Positions 1 to 13,691 of a DNA stretch of 64,000 bases are shown here, piece after piece. This DNA is from Daldinia sp. FL1419. Its lineage: Eukaryota > Ascomycota > Sordariomycetes > Xylariales > Hypoxylaceae. The DNA is taken from positions 240,065-304,064 of the forward strand of contig MU623367.1 in the NCBI GenBank assembly GCA_025201765.1, given 5' to 3'. The notes beneath the pieces are model-generated. The model did not search any database. It saw nothing but the letters and a program-made list of their open reading frames with translations, and was not told the DNA's origin. The position numbers and the translations under genes are program-made. The number at the start of each line of letters is the position of its first letter. The first letter of the stretch is position 1.

Positions 1-614
1 TTAAGTCTGATGGAAGAACCAACCCTAAAATTTCATCACCAAGTCTAAATATTGTGTTTAAGTTATCCAGGTTAGTATACCTTCTAATCGTTAGATTAAT
101 GGAAATAATTGGGTGTATATTTAAAGATTTAACTCCCCCAAAGTGGTGGAATATTACGACGATGAATACTTAATAACCTTGATGACTCTAATATGATATT
201 CAACTAGAATAAACAAGTACCATTATATTAGTTGTATAGTAGTACTTGATTTTCTTGTCTTGGGAAACATAGAGTTGGTAAAACATTAATGTCAAGTCAT
301 CGTATATTTGGCACAGAATTAAAGAATATAGACAACGCCCATCAACAGGAATCAGGCTTTAAGACCATATCCGGAGTCTTTTAATACGATAATCTAAGCA
401 ACCCATATAATCATTATCCAGGTCTCGCCAAAACTCATGAGATGCTCAACACCCGTAAAAACAACCTCATCAAAACAACCTCATCAAAACGGCTTCATTC
501 TCTCCGATTCATCGACCTGAAAACCGTCATTTGTACCATGGGTTTGTTTATCCGTCCATACCGTCTGGAACACAGAACCCAAAGCGCTGTTGTTAATTCG
601 TTGCAGAAACTAGC
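1..614. other. Intergenic, left edge of window
   Basis: This stretch is moderately AT-rich and lies downstream of the Smr-domain gene. I see no convincing coding sequence. The short open frame at 442-714 overlaps the antisense of the Smr gene and has no protein-like features. It probably contains the 3' UTR of the minus-strand gene. Confidence 0.6.
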
Positions 615-1984
615 TCACATGACAACACAGCAATCTCCCAACTTGCGCACAAACTTCGACACCAACCGCTCCAGCTCGTCGGGCTGTTCTTGCTCCTGCT
701 GCTGCTGTTGGTGATGGTGCTGCGGACGGCCTCCTTGGTGGTGCTGCGGCCGCTCGTGGTATCCGTAGTCGCCGTGTTGGGCCGGCGGCTGTTGCGGGAG
801 CGGCGGGATTACGGCTTCGCCGCCTTGGAGGTTGACTGTAGTCTTAACGTGAGTACTCGCGTAAATAATATCGTATATTATCATAGGTCCTAACACACCG
901 TAGATTCGGCCCGCGTTGTCCTCCGTCGCGTATTGCAGCCCCAACTCACGGCACACCTGCTCCACGCGGGGCTTGAGTTTCTGCACGTGGTCGGTGCTGT
1001 GGTTGCCCTTGCCTACGATGCTATTTCCGGCTTATTAGCTGTGGGTTCTAGACAATGAATTTTTTTACCCTTACCCTCTCCCTCCCTCCCTCTGTTCCGT
1101 CCTCCCTTGGGAAAACCCTAACAGAGAAGGGAGAAGGGACTAGGATAAAGATAGCTTATCGCTAGGTAGAAAAAAAAAAAAAGCCACACGTACACATGCA
1201 GATGCGTCTGCCCCTGCTGCTGCGCAGCCCGGATCCGGCGCTCGAGAATGGCCTCGGCCTCCTCGACGAACTGGCCGTGCAAGTCGATGGTGTCCTCGGC
1301 GACGCGGCCCTCGGCGTTGTTCTCGCGGAAGATGTACTCGCTGGCCTGGCGGTTGTACTCCTCCATCTTGGCGGCGTGCCGCTTGCCCTCGTTGCTTAGT
1401 TCTTTGGCCTCGGCGCCGTCGCCGCGCTCGTACGCTTGGTGTGCCTGCGCGTTGGGGGTTGGCCGGTTAGCGTGGCGCGGGGAGAATCCTTCGGTGGCAT
1501 TCTCGGTGGAGGATGGATTCTTGCTTATGTTTACGGGAGGGATGACAAAGGGGAAGTGTGTGTGGGTAGGTAGGTAAGATGGTTGAATAGAGGGATGGAT
1601 AGATGGGAATACACATATAGGTACTATAAAGTAGGATCACCGAGTAGGATAGGTACATACCCGGTCGAAACAGCTATTCCGCTTCGCGGCTTCCGCCCGT
1701 GCTAGGTCCCGGAGCCGATCATATTCGGCTTCGGCATCATTGCTCGGACTATGGTTAAAGGCTACAGCGGCATATGTAGGTAAGCTTATGGCCTAGTATA
1801 CTACAATAGGACTTGGAGGTGACGTGGGGTGTTGCGTCACTTGGGACTTGGGACAGGGGATAGAAGGAGATCTTAGGATCGCTATGATACGGTCGTATAC
1901 ACAGGAGGTAGGTATTTATGTAGTGTAGTAGCTATGCAATGCATACATACCTCCGCCTCCTAGTCGCGTCAGGGGAATGGCCAT
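615..1984 (-). CDS. DUF1771 + Smr domain protein with C-terminal CaaX box
   Basis: Five exons on the minus strand: 1984-1951, 1761-1661, 1444-1194, 1020-899, 835-615, giving 242 aa with all phases closing. Residues about 19-95 form a DUF1771 helical region (EAEYDRLRDLARAEAAKRN, then AYERGDGAEAKELS). Residues about 98-172 form an Smr domain with the DLHG signature (99-102) and the GKGNHS turn (132-137). Smr domains are associated with nucleic-acid binding or nicking; the fungal function is not established. A His/Gln-rich low-complexity stretch follows. The protein ends DCCVVM, and CVVM fits a CaaX farnesylation box, suggesting membrane attachment (inference). The first exon is only 34 nt (MAIPLTRLGGG) and rests on a good GTATGT donor and phase 1 joining. 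The 63-nt last intron is a multiple of three and would read through if retained. Confidence 0.85.
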
Positions 1985-2142
1985 TATGCTAATTGTACAC
2001 CGCGGTGAGTAGCGGAAGAGAGTGGTGTAATTACACTAGAAGCTCGGTGTTTGTATAGGCGGTCTAAGCTTGGGCACTTGCACGTATCGGCGACGGCGCT
2101 TGAGCCTCAAGAACCTACTTAGTAGATAAATATAAAAAAGGG

Positions 2143-2174
<32 letters not shown>

Positions 2175-4379
2175 CTAGGTACCTAATTTGCTTTTTTTGC
2201 GGGCAGAAGCTTGATTGAGCTAGCGATGCGAAGCAGGGCGTAGGCGATCTGCAGCTCATCCGCTCCCAAGGCGGCTACGTTACCGTTGGTGGCTGGGAAG
2301 GGCTGGCTTCTTTTTGTTCTGCGTGCCGCGCATCTAAAAATTCATCCGAGACCTGATTCGCGGGACTCGTGAAAAATGGGTGCTAAAATGGGAATAAGCA
2401 ACTTCTAACTGTACGTCTCTCATATACGGTACAAAGAGTATCTGAGTAGGTATCTATGCGTAAACGTTTTTAGTATTTCTTGGTATTTAAGACTTGGCCT
2501 ATAAGCTTTGTTTACTCGAGGGGCCACGTGCAGAAGACGAGCTGTCACTGAGTTAGGCTGTTGAATTAGCGAGACGTCTCTTTAATCTAACTGCTTAAAC
2601 CTCCTGCAGGATGGCTGTAGAAATGGTTGGCTCCGGCACTATGTATGCATCAATCCGGCGTAGACTACGTGCCCTTGGCGGTTATGGGGTGGCTCAGCTC
2701 ATAGAGAAATACAACGTTAAGGGTTGAAGCAGTACAGAAATTTGGATGCTGCCGGCTTCCAGAAGAATTCTTCGTTTATGCATCCAAGCATGATCCCTCT
2801 CAAACCCGGGGGATCAAAATGGCCTTGTCAGCTTGTGTGATGTGTTGAAACTCGAAAGTATGCTGCCACAAGCACATAAAACAGGTAAATTCCGGTATTT
2901 CAGCTGAGGCAGTTCTGGTGATATACCGGGGTGGACCTACGTATCTAGGTTAGATGGCTTATGACCATTCATATGTAGAATATTGCTTAGGCTTCAAATC
3001 GTTGGTCACATCTAGACCGGATGGAGCTACTGTTTATATACCAACGTAGCTGAGCTGGTCTAAAATCAAAAAGCTGCGCACTTTTCTTGCAAGGATAAAC
3101 TTGCACAAGAAAATAAAGCCAAAATCTCCGTCTCGGCCTAGACTCCGATTGAATACGAAAAAATTCGCTGAGCCAGAATAGCGTCATCTAGCCGCAATGG
3201 CGCAAAATTATAACCCGGCGACCTCGTGGCAATGGAGTAGGACTGGGTTGGTATGGCTGGCCCGGGCTTCATACTTCACCCAAGATTATTAGAGAATAAT
3301 TAGGTAGTTAGGGGAAATTGTTTGGAACAGTTTCCCCAGGGCTGGGACGACAATTGGTGCATTAAATAAAAATGATACACCGAGTCCGCTTTGGGGGGAA
3401 CTATAAGGCAAATGGAGCAGGCGAATCTTCCTATCGTGCGAATGTACTGCCCGTTGCTCCGATGCATCAATCCATATCCATGTTATTTTAGTTTAGAAAA
3501 ATGATAACTCATCGACGCGAACTTGGGAAAATTTCCAACGCGGACGGACCATGGACGGATGTGGACTGGTGTCAGGGGGTTATTGGCCTATCTGTCTGAT
3601 CAGATGGATCGACTTCTCGCGTGGTTGGCATGGTTCATAGTCATCAGGTTGACGATGATTTATATCCAATACATACTTGATTATATATCAAGTGTCATCG
3701 TTTGGAGTTTCAGGCGGTTGAATGGAAGACTTGATGCATCTTGAAACTTAAAGTGATCCTACTCTTTAGAGAGGGCCTAAGCGTAATATATGCCCCTTTT
3801 ATATGTAGCATCGTCGCGGAGATGATCTTGGGATTCAAGATTTCGAAGTTGACTTATTAACTACCTAAGCACCTATATTAATTATATTATGATATTAATC
3901 CTCAACTATAATATTTATCTGTGCTTATCTTATGTGCCTTTTTAATAATAGACTTGTTTAAATATTATTTATTTATCGACTTGTTGAAATTGTTATATTC
4001 AAAGTGGCGTCTCATTTTGTTATAATTTTAAACTCTTGTTTTTTTCGGGTATGTATCAACGAGCTTCTTGATACTGTGCATGAGCTCAAGTGGATCTTTT
4101 TCTTGTGAAATATCGCCTTCAGGGCGACGGGCTAACCGGGTCAAGCACAGGTGATTAAATTGGACTAGATAAGTCAGTTAATTAGCTAATATCTGCCTGG
4201 GCTTAATTAAGAGTGAGCCGCTAACGAACTTCTCAATACGCTAAACTTGAATCAAGAGAATAGAGCCTAGCGATCAATAAGACTCTGCTTCCATATTGAA
4301 GAAGAAAAAAAAAAAGAAAAAGAAACCGCACTTACTTGATATGGCAATACTCTTAACTACCATAGCAGCAAGGGAGGTA
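1985..4379. other. Intergenic, no gene recognised
   Basis: Normal-composition DNA grading into AT-rich sequence after about 3850. It contains an (AAT)n microsatellite at about 2143-2173 and an A-rich GA tract near 4298-4324. Short open frames at 2987-3187 (-) and 3523-3744 (+) have no recognisable domains and no supporting splice structure. The upstream promoter of the Smr gene should lie just above 1984. Confidence 0.55.
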
Positions 4380-4469
4380 TTATTAGAATGATTATATTTT
4401 CCATAACTGTTACATATAAAAAAGATAAAGGATAACAAAGAACCATTATACCTATTTAAAATTATTATA

Positions 4470-4721
4470 TATTATAAAATTATTTTATATTATAAAACCA
4501 TCTTATATTACAAAATTATTTTATAATATAAAACCATCCTATATTACAAAACCATTTTATAATATAAAACCATCTTATGATACAAAACCATCTTATATTA
4601 CAAAATCATCCTATAGTATAGAATTATTTTATAATATAAAATAATTTTATTTAAAATAATAATTTTATTTAAAATAATAATTTTATTTAAAATAATAATT
4701 TTATTTAAAATAATAATTCTA
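4470..4721. repeat. 18-bp minisatellite, 14 units
   Basis: Fourteen consecutive 18-bp units in exact register with no insertions or deletions. The first ten are variants of a unit containing TATAAAACCATCTTA. The last four are nearly identical TTTAAAATAATAATTTTA units. Differences between units are largely C/T and G/A, as expected from RIP. Eighteen bases equals six codons, so an original coding repeat is possible but unproven. Confidence 0.8.
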
Positions 4722-4751
4722 TTTTATAATAATATTTTATTTTATAAAATG

Positions 4752-4805
4752 ATTTATTAATTTATTATAATTATATTTAAATATAATTATAATAAATTAA
4801 TAAAT
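4752..4805. repeat. 54-bp perfect palindrome
   Basis: Two 26-base arms around a central TA are exact reverse complements. Allowing one G/T-type mismatch, the symmetry extends to about 4745-4812. It begins 30 bp after the 18-bp minisatellite. It could form a cruciform or be a fused inverted repeat; function unknown. Confidence 0.75.
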
Positions 4806-6432
4806 TATTTTAATTTTATAATATAAATGTTTTTGTTAATGTGTTATATATTTTATTTAAAATATTTAAATTTTAGATTGGTTAATATTATAAATATTAT
4901 AAAAATAATGAACCCAAATAAACTTTACCTTATTACACTTCAAAATATAATATATTAGAATAATTTCATATAAAAATGTATTAATGTTTATAAAGATATT
5001 TTATTTAATATATAATATAAGGTATTTATTTAAATATTATTAATTTAAATTAATATCCTAAATTGTTAAAGAAATTTGAATAATTTATAAATAATTAATA
5101 AAATTAAGGTTTTTATTTATAATTTGAATAAAATTAAATTTTAAATATTTAAAATATTATTTAAATCTTATATCTTCTATAATCCCCTATCTTTATTAAT
5201 TTACTTACTATTTTTTATTTCCATTCCCTTTAAGAATATTAATTAATATAATTTTATTTAAATAAATATTATTAATTAAAAATAAGAGGTTTTTGAACAT
5301 TATAATTTTTACCTCCTTTTCTTTAAAACCAATAGATATTTTAAATTATATTAATAAATCCAACATTATTAATATTTACTACATATAATTTAAAAGGTTG
5401 GATTATTATAATACCAACAATTAATAGCTCATTTTTTCTTTTTTCCAATATTAATAGTTTTAATAAATAATTAATTTTTTTTTTATTTATTAATGGGATT
5501 ATAATAACAAAAATATAACTTTCCTTAAATATTTTAAAAATTAAGATATAATTAATATAACTAAAAATATTTAAATCAAAATAATTAATATAATTACCTT
5601 TATTAAAAACAAATCACTTTTTAATTTATTTATTTTATAATTAAAAGTAAATTAATTAAGAATTAATAATATTTTTATAAATAATAATTTATTTATAAAG
5701 AAATATTATTTATCAATAAATTTAATTTTTTGGACCTATTTAATTATATTAATTTAATTATATTTAATAAAATATTATAAAAGATATTTATAATTATGTT
5801 TATATGTTTAATAAAATTTAATTATAAATATATATAATATTTAATAATTCTTTATTGGTAATGATTTAGTATTTTAAATGAGATAAAATATTTTAATAAT
5901 TTTATATTATAGGATATAATTAATTATTATTATTTTAACATAATTATTATTTTTTAATTTTGTAAAATCTTTTTTTATATTTTCAATTTCAACATCAACT
6001 TTATTTATTAATTTATTTTTATTAAATTTAAAAAATATTTTTTTGAATAAGGTAAGATATTTTTTATAAAGGTGTTGTATTTGAGTTGTTAGTTGAGGAT
6101 TTATATAGGTGAATATATTTTGAAAGGTAAAATGGAAAGTTATTTATATATTATATTTATTAAAAAAGACCTTTTCAATATTATATTTATTAATTTCTTA
6201 AACTTAACATTTATAAAATTTAAATATATCAAATTAAATTAGGTTAAACTCAAATATAAAATAGATTTAAAAAGAAAGATATTTCTATAATTTATTAATA
6301 TAAATCTTTTTTTATTAAAAAATTATAATTTATTATTTAACCATATTCTTCTATAAATTCTATAAAATAAATTTTAATATAAATATTAAATCTAAAAATA
6401 TTATTTATATATTATAATAAATAATTTTTAAT

Positions 6433-6714
6433 TTATATAAATATTTTATTTTCAGCATTTTCATTTCTAATACCTTCATCTCTAATATCTTCTTTAACAT
6501 CATTTTTTTTAAGATTTTCTTCTTCTTTAAGATCTTCTTCTTCTTCAAAATCTTCTTCTTTAATATTCTCTTTTTTAACATCTTTTTTTTTTAACATCCT
6601 CTTCTTTAATATCCTTTTTTTTTTTAATAACTTCTTTTTTTCTAATAATTTCTTTTTGTTTAGCAATTTTTTCTTTTTTAATAATTTTTTCTTCTTTAAC
6701 AATTTCTTTGGCAT
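6433..6714 (-). repeat. Degenerate Lys/Glu/Leu-encoding short-period repeat
   Basis: A stretch of repeated poly-pyrimidine blocks on the plus strand gives an open frame on the minus strand made almost only of K, L, E and N in short repeats. It is low-complexity and lies within RIPed DNA, so I regard it as a decayed minisatellite, possibly from a transposon-encoded charged repeat, and not as a gene. Confidence 0.5.
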
Positions 6715-7181
6715 AAATTTTTATAATAAATATAAATAATTTTATAAATAATTAATATAATTTAGATATATATAAATAAAATTTATTAAATAATTTATAA
6801 ATTTTTTAAATAATTTATAACTTTTTTATATAATTAATCCCAAATAATTTTAAACCTATTAAAAGATTATTATTTTTAATAATTATAAAATAAATTTTAA
6901 TAATAATTTTAATTAAATCACCATTTTTTATAATTTATTTATAAAATTTAGATTTTATATAACTTAGTTTTAACTAATAACAAAAAAAAAAAAGAAATAA
7001 TAATCAACCATATAACATAAGATAATATATTATAACTAACTAAATAATATTTTAATAATTATAATTATTATAAATTAGATAAAAAGGACCATATATATAA
7101 TTTAAATATATATTCATTTATAATAATAATAATTATTATAATATCTTAAAGGAATAAATATATTAGGTTGATTAGGCCTTA

Positions 7182-7397
7182 TGATGGTTGTATGTTATTA
7201 GGCATTGTAGATCCCTGTAGCAAGTAAAAGAGGTATTACATAATTAACAGATTGTATATATAAGGGTTTTAAATTTGTTAAGCTTAGAGTAGATAATTCT
7301 TTTTTTTAAGATTTATAAATATATAAATCTTATTATATTATTTTATTTATTATTTATTTTTACTATTATTTCTTTTATATATATATTTAATTTAATA
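7182..7397 (+). repeat. Left LTR of copia element 1
   Basis: 216 bp, same length as the right LTR at 13182-13397. This copy keeps G but has lost C (C-to-T on the plus strand). It is immediately preceded by target duplication CCTTA. Confidence 0.85.
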
Positions 7398-10300
7398 TTG
7401 ATTAATGTTATTTAAATATAATAATATAAATTAATAAGGAAGAATTATTGTTACAATAATTTAGAAAATTTTATTATAATAATATAAATGACAATAATAT
7501 CTTATTTTTCATTAAATCCCTTTCTTATAATAAATTATTATTATTTTACACTATTATAAAAACTTTCCCCTAAATTCTTATTACTTTATTATAATTAGAA
7601 TTTATTATTTTTTTATTTTATAATATTATAAAAAAAGTAATTGGAGAGATTGGTTTAAGGTTAATCCTCTAATAATAAGGTATTTTCTGACTAGGAAAAC
7701 ATAGATGAGTTGAGGAGATTATTTAAGTATATCCCCAAACAACCTATACTAATATAATAATTTAATTATAACTTAATAAAATCTAAAATAATAAATTTTA
7801 AAAACATTATAATATAATAAAAAGTAATTTAGGTATTATATACTCTAATTAATTAAAAAAAAATTAATTGGAATTAAATTTACATTCAAATAATTAATGA
7901 AGTATTAGACAAATTTAAAGAACATTTTAAAGATTTTTTAGATATAAATTTTATAAAATTATTAAGGTAAATTTAATTAATATTAAAAATAATATTAATA
8001 AAAAAAGGTATATATATAGGAAAAAATAATATTAATTTTTTTATAGCCTTTAAATTTCTTTTAATTAAAAATAAATTATTCCTATGGAACCACAAAGAAT
8101 TCAAAAAAATTAAATTAAGGTGGCTAATAATAGTAATATGAAAAATCTTAATTTATAAAATTAATAAAAGAATAATTTATTTTAATTTTATTTATTTTAT
8201 AAGTTTAAAAATACCAATATAATAATAATTAAAAATTTTTAATCTAATAATACCTATAAATTAAATCCTATATTTAAATTATATCCCCAGTTTTAACACT
8301 ACCCTTTTTAATATATTTACTATTTAATTATAATATATATTAACTACTTCATATAGAAAATAACTTATTCCTTCTTTATAATACCTATTACATCAATAAC
8401 CTTCTTTGCCTTATTTTAATATATTATATATTAGTTAAAATTAGTAAAGGATATTAACTTAACAATATCCACTTTTTTAATAACAAATACCAAATTATTA
8501 ATATTTATTTAATTAATAAAAAATATTAATTTTTTAATATTTAATTAATTAATAAAGAATATTAAATATTTAATATTTATTATTTTAATAAGGAAATTAA
8601 AATAATTAATGGTTAATATATATTATATCCTTTTTTTTCTTTTTTATTTTATAAAGACCTCCTTCATTCTATCTAATATTAGGGAATAACCTTGGTTACA
8701 ATATCAGTTCTATATAAGGATAATAGCAGCTCCCTTCTTTTCTAAAAAATAGATTTAAATCCTTTAGATTATTATTAGTTGATCCATTCCTATTTTTAGG
8801 ATTATTTTTACAATTAGGTGTAAAAACCTAACCCAACAGAGGATATAATTCTTTTTACCCAATAATATAATTATTTAGGTTTATGGGTAACCTATTGGGA
8901 TAAATTTTTATATTAATTGGAAATATTTATTATTAAGTTTTTTATAAAATTCTTCCCTAATAAGTATTTAATAAGATATGTTTATTTATTATAGTAGGTT
9001 ATTTCAAAAAAGTTTAGAATAAGAAGCTTAATTATATAAATAAATTATATAATATTTTTAAAAATAAATTTTAATTTTTTTTAAATATGTGTTATTTAAG
9101 AGGAATATAATAAATACAATTCCATACCCTATTTTCCACTATTTTTTCTAAAAAAGCAATATTATATTTTATCCATAAAATTCCTTATTACTAATATTTT
9201 ATAAATATATATCTAATTATAAAATAACACTTTAATATTAAATAAAATAAAATTTAATACCACCATAATTAAACTGTTATAACTTTTTTAAATATTAAAA
9301 TAAAAAAATAAAGTTAAAGAAAAAATAATATTTAAATTTTTAAAAGTCTTATTAATAAATTATTATTATATTAAAGAATATTTAATCTGAAATTTAAAAA
9401 AGAGTAGCAATTTATAATAACAATTCAACATATTTGCTAATTGCTACCTAAATTCCAATTTAATCTCTTTAAATTAATAGTCCAAATTAAAGAATTAATT
9501 AATAAACTCTAAATATTAATTAAAAACCATAATTTAATAAAAAAAATAAAATAATTTATAATTAAAAAAAACAACAACCATAAAAATAATATATTCTACA
9601 TTAAACATAAATATCATTATAATGATAAAAGTAGTAAATATAATTTCAAATAACTTCTGAAAATATAAAAACACCACTATTGAGTATATAAGAAAGAAGG
9701 ATGCTAGTTTATCACACATTTAAAACACAAACATAAGAAAACCAAAAAAGAGTGGAAAACCAGAAGAGGCTCTTTTAAAAAGAACTATTTAACATTCCTA
9801 ATTAATTATAAAAAACTTATAAATACAGATTTAAAAACTAATTAACTAAAAAATGAAGAAACCAATTCACAAACTAATTTAAATAATAATAATAAGTTAT
9901 TTATAATTACAACCTATTTATTTAATTAAATCTTTTAATATTATATTAATAACCTTTTCTTACCTAATAATTCAAAATAAAACTCCATTTTTATTCTAAA
10001 TAAATATATTAAGAATATATTTTAAAATATTATACCTAATATTAGAACAACTTATGTATCAACCATCAGAAAAGGCCAATACTTCATTTTTATTAATAAA
10101 TATCCAAATAAGAACTTAAAAATAAACATTAACCAAATTAGAGAAACTAATATTAGATTCAATAACAGATTATTTATGGAATTATTCAAAACAATTATTA
10201 TTAATACTTTTATTAATTAAATAAATTTTTACATTATAGAAATTGATATTCCATTCCTCCTTTTTTTTAAAGATATAAATTAATTAAGAATATACCTCAA

Positions 10301-13181
10301 TAATATAACCAACCAATTAATCTATAAAAATAATATAATAATTAAAATTATATAAAAATGGGGATATCCATAATTTCATCTTAAAAATACTACTTTTTTT
10401 ACAAAAATTAAATTATAATAGTTATATACTTATTTTAATTATTTATCAATTAATAAATTATATATCCTATTAAATAAAATAAACTACAATATTAATATTA
10501 ATAATATTAAAAAAATTAACAAATTTTGCCATTATTATTAAATTAAGGGTAAAACTTTATAATAATTTAAATTTAATTTAAAAGATCTTAATTTAAACTT
10601 TAATTATAAAATAATTATTAATATTATATATTTTAATAAATACCTTATTTTATATGTAATTGATACAATTACTAAATTCCAAATAGTATACTTTATAAAA
10701 ATAATTTCAACCAAAGAAATTTAGAAAATATTCAAATAATACTAAATTAATACCTACTTTGAATTTCCTAATATAATCATTTATAATGTTAGTATTAATT
10801 TTAATAATATTAAATTTAAGAATAAAGCATATATTGTGGGAATTACTTATTATCAAATACCAGTAAAAGTTTATTGGTTTATTGGTAAAATAAAAAAGTA
10901 TTACAGCTTTATTTGTAAAGCTTATGAAATTATTATAGATAAATTTTAAAATTTTAATTTAAAAATATTATAATTATAAATAATTATTAAAATAATAAAT
11001 AATATTATTAATTTAAATAATCTAATCCTTATTTTTTTAATTTTTAATGTATATTTTAGAATTAATATGGATTTATTACTTATCCCCTTTTAAATTATAA
11101 AAATATAAATTATTTAAAAATTAATAATCAAAATTAAGAAAATTAAATTATAACAATTAATTAAAGATATTCTAAATATAAAAAATAATCCAAATATTTA
11201 AAAAACCTTATTTATATCATTTTTAATAAATAGCAAAATTCTAGTTTACTAAGAGAAAAGTAGTTGGAAAAGGTCTTATAAAATAATTGTAATTATTGAT
11301 AAAAATATAATTATTGTTTTAAATGTATTTGGTAGAATGTTTACATTTAGGAACTCTTATATCAAATCTTATATATAATTAAAGGAAGTATTTATATCTG
11401 TTAAACAATTGAGATTTAAATTATTTAAATCTAATTTCAACCTTAATAACTATAAATTCATTTTAAAAGAAAAGTTTATATATACTAATAATCTCTCCTA
11501 TATAATTATAATATATCTTTTTAATAAAGAATAAATTAACTTTATTCTAACCTTTCAATTACAAATAAATAAAAAAATAATTACATTTAAAAAACCATAT
11601 AAAATATTAAACTTAAAAGAATTAAATACCTTATTCAAAGATAATATCTTACAACCAAAAATATATAACCCAATAATATACCAAAATATTATATTATTCA
11701 AATCATAAATAATTTATAAAATTAAAGGTAAGAATACTCCCTCTCCATACAAAAAATCGAAATTAATAATTTAAAATTATGATAACCCTAACAAAAAATT
11801 TATTATAATTTACATACCCATTATTCAAAAGGTTAGTTAACATCTTATACTAATTTTAACACCATTCTTATATTAATAAAGAATAAAAATCATAATACAA
11901 AATATTATTATAATATACACCCAATCCAAAATACCAATATAATAAATAATCTATATATACCTACCAACCAAATTAAAAAATAAATATCTTAAAAGAACAC
12001 TATTACATATTATAAAATCACTATATAAACTTATTAAATTTAATACATATTAATTTAAAATTTATTTTTAACACCACCAACACAAATTACATATAAAATC
12101 TTCAATATTTAACCCCTATTTATTAATTACTAATTCAGAACTTTTCAGAATTACTAATCTATAAACAAATAATATCTTTAATATTAATACTATAAAATTC
12201 TTCGTAATTAAAAACAAAATATTTAATAAAACCAATATTAAAATACGCCTCCAAAAAATATTAAACAAAAAAACAAAAGACTTCAACAACATTTATATTA
12301 TAATTTATAACAATAATTATAGAATCTCAATTATCTAAAAAAATTAAATTAAAAAATTCGAACCATTAAACATCAAAATCACAAACATAATCAATAAATT
12401 TGTGAAATAAAGAGTTCAAAAAACTTATATCATTTTTATATATTAACCCAAAACAATTTTCAACTACTCAATTACCATTTAATATCAAAAACCAAAAACC
12501 AAAAAAATTAAGGCTCTAAATATTAAAATCATTTAACAAATAAATAACAAAACCTATGAACTTAAATATATCAAATTAAACCCCTAAAACCTCCATCTAT
12601 ATATCTTCATTAATAATTCATTTATAAATAATAAAAATTTTAATTTATAAATTAAATATATTATTATTCTAAACAACAAAAAACCAATAAATCAAAATAA
12701 CAAAATCAAAATTACTAATAATATAATCTATTAATTATCCACCAAATACAAACATATTATTTATAATATACTTACTAATAAAATATATAATATAATCTAA
12801 AATTTTAATATAAAATATATTATACATCATACTATTAACATTATACTAAAACATTTCTCACTCCCTAAAACCCCTTTTATTCTCTATACCAATTTATTCT
12901 CCCTATACCAATACTTAATACAAATAGGTACTACTAACAAAAAAAAATTAATAATAAATTTTATAACTTTAAAACAATCATACAAAAACAAAGAAATAAA
13001 TAATATTTGTTAAATTTATAAAACCTATAACCTAATTAATATTATAATAAAAACCTCCTTTAATAAAATTATAAAGATATTAATAAAAAATAACTAAATT
13101 AATTTATATTTAAAGGGTTAAATAAAATAAGAAATTAATAATAATTTGTAATCTATTACTTACGAAAAAAAATAAAATAAA

Positions 13182-13397
13182 TAATAATTATATACTACTA
13201 AGTATTATAAACCCCTATAATAAATAAAAGAAATATTATATAATTAATAAATTATATATATAAAGGTTCTAAACCTATTAAACTCAAAATAAATAATTTT
13301 CCTTTTTAAAATTTATAAATATACAAATCTTATTACATTATTTTACTTATTATTTACTTTTATTATTATTTCTCTTATACATACATTTAACCCAACA
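13182..13397 (+). repeat. Right LTR of copia element 1
   Basis: 216 bp, aligned without gaps to 7182-7397. This copy keeps C but has lost G (G-to-A on the plus strand), the opposite of its partner. It is immediately followed by target duplication CCTTA. Confidence 0.85.
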
Positions 13398-13691
13398 CCT
13401 TAATATTTTAAATATATTATATTAAACATATATAATAATATTAAATCAAATATTAAAAATATTATCTTTAATAATGATATAGGGTTGATTATATCCTATT
13501 ATATATTATATATATCTTTTATAATTTTATCTTTATATATATTAATTATAATATTTTATATATATTTTCATTAATAATAAAATCTACCATATTTAATAAT
13601 ATTAAAATTTAATATATTAATTAATTAAATAATATTTTTTATATTTAGTATATAATAGTTATGGTAATTGAACATATTTTAGGATCCTTTA

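Larger units (their letters stand above)
7177..13402 (+). mobile_element. Ty1/copia LTR retrotransposon, RIP-inactivated
   Basis: Complete element at 7182-13397 flanked by the 5-bp target duplication CCTTA (7177-7181 and 13398-13402). Two 216-bp direct LTRs (7182-7397, 13182-13397) have TG...CA type ends; the right copy ends CCCAACA. Between them, decayed plus-strand coding matches copia polyprotein order: integrase core at about 10600-10960 (residues like YVIDTITKFQ and GKIKKYY), the integrase tail at about 11250-11380, reverse transcriptase at about 11530-12340 (SPYKKSKLII, then PIIQKVSQHLIL, where stops are read as former Gln or Trp), and RNase H from about 12590 to 13110. Gag should lie at 7.4-9.9 kb but is unreadable. 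Integrase before reverse transcriptase is the Ty1/copia order. Every frame is full of stops. Confidence 0.85.

Noticed and set aside
3523..3744. 73-codon frame with a hydrophobic centre
   Set aside because: No recognisable family, no splice continuity, short; could be chance.
9534..9719. Short Phe/Ile-rich frame on the minus strand
   Set aside because: Pure effect of AT-rich, RIPed sequence inside the copia element.
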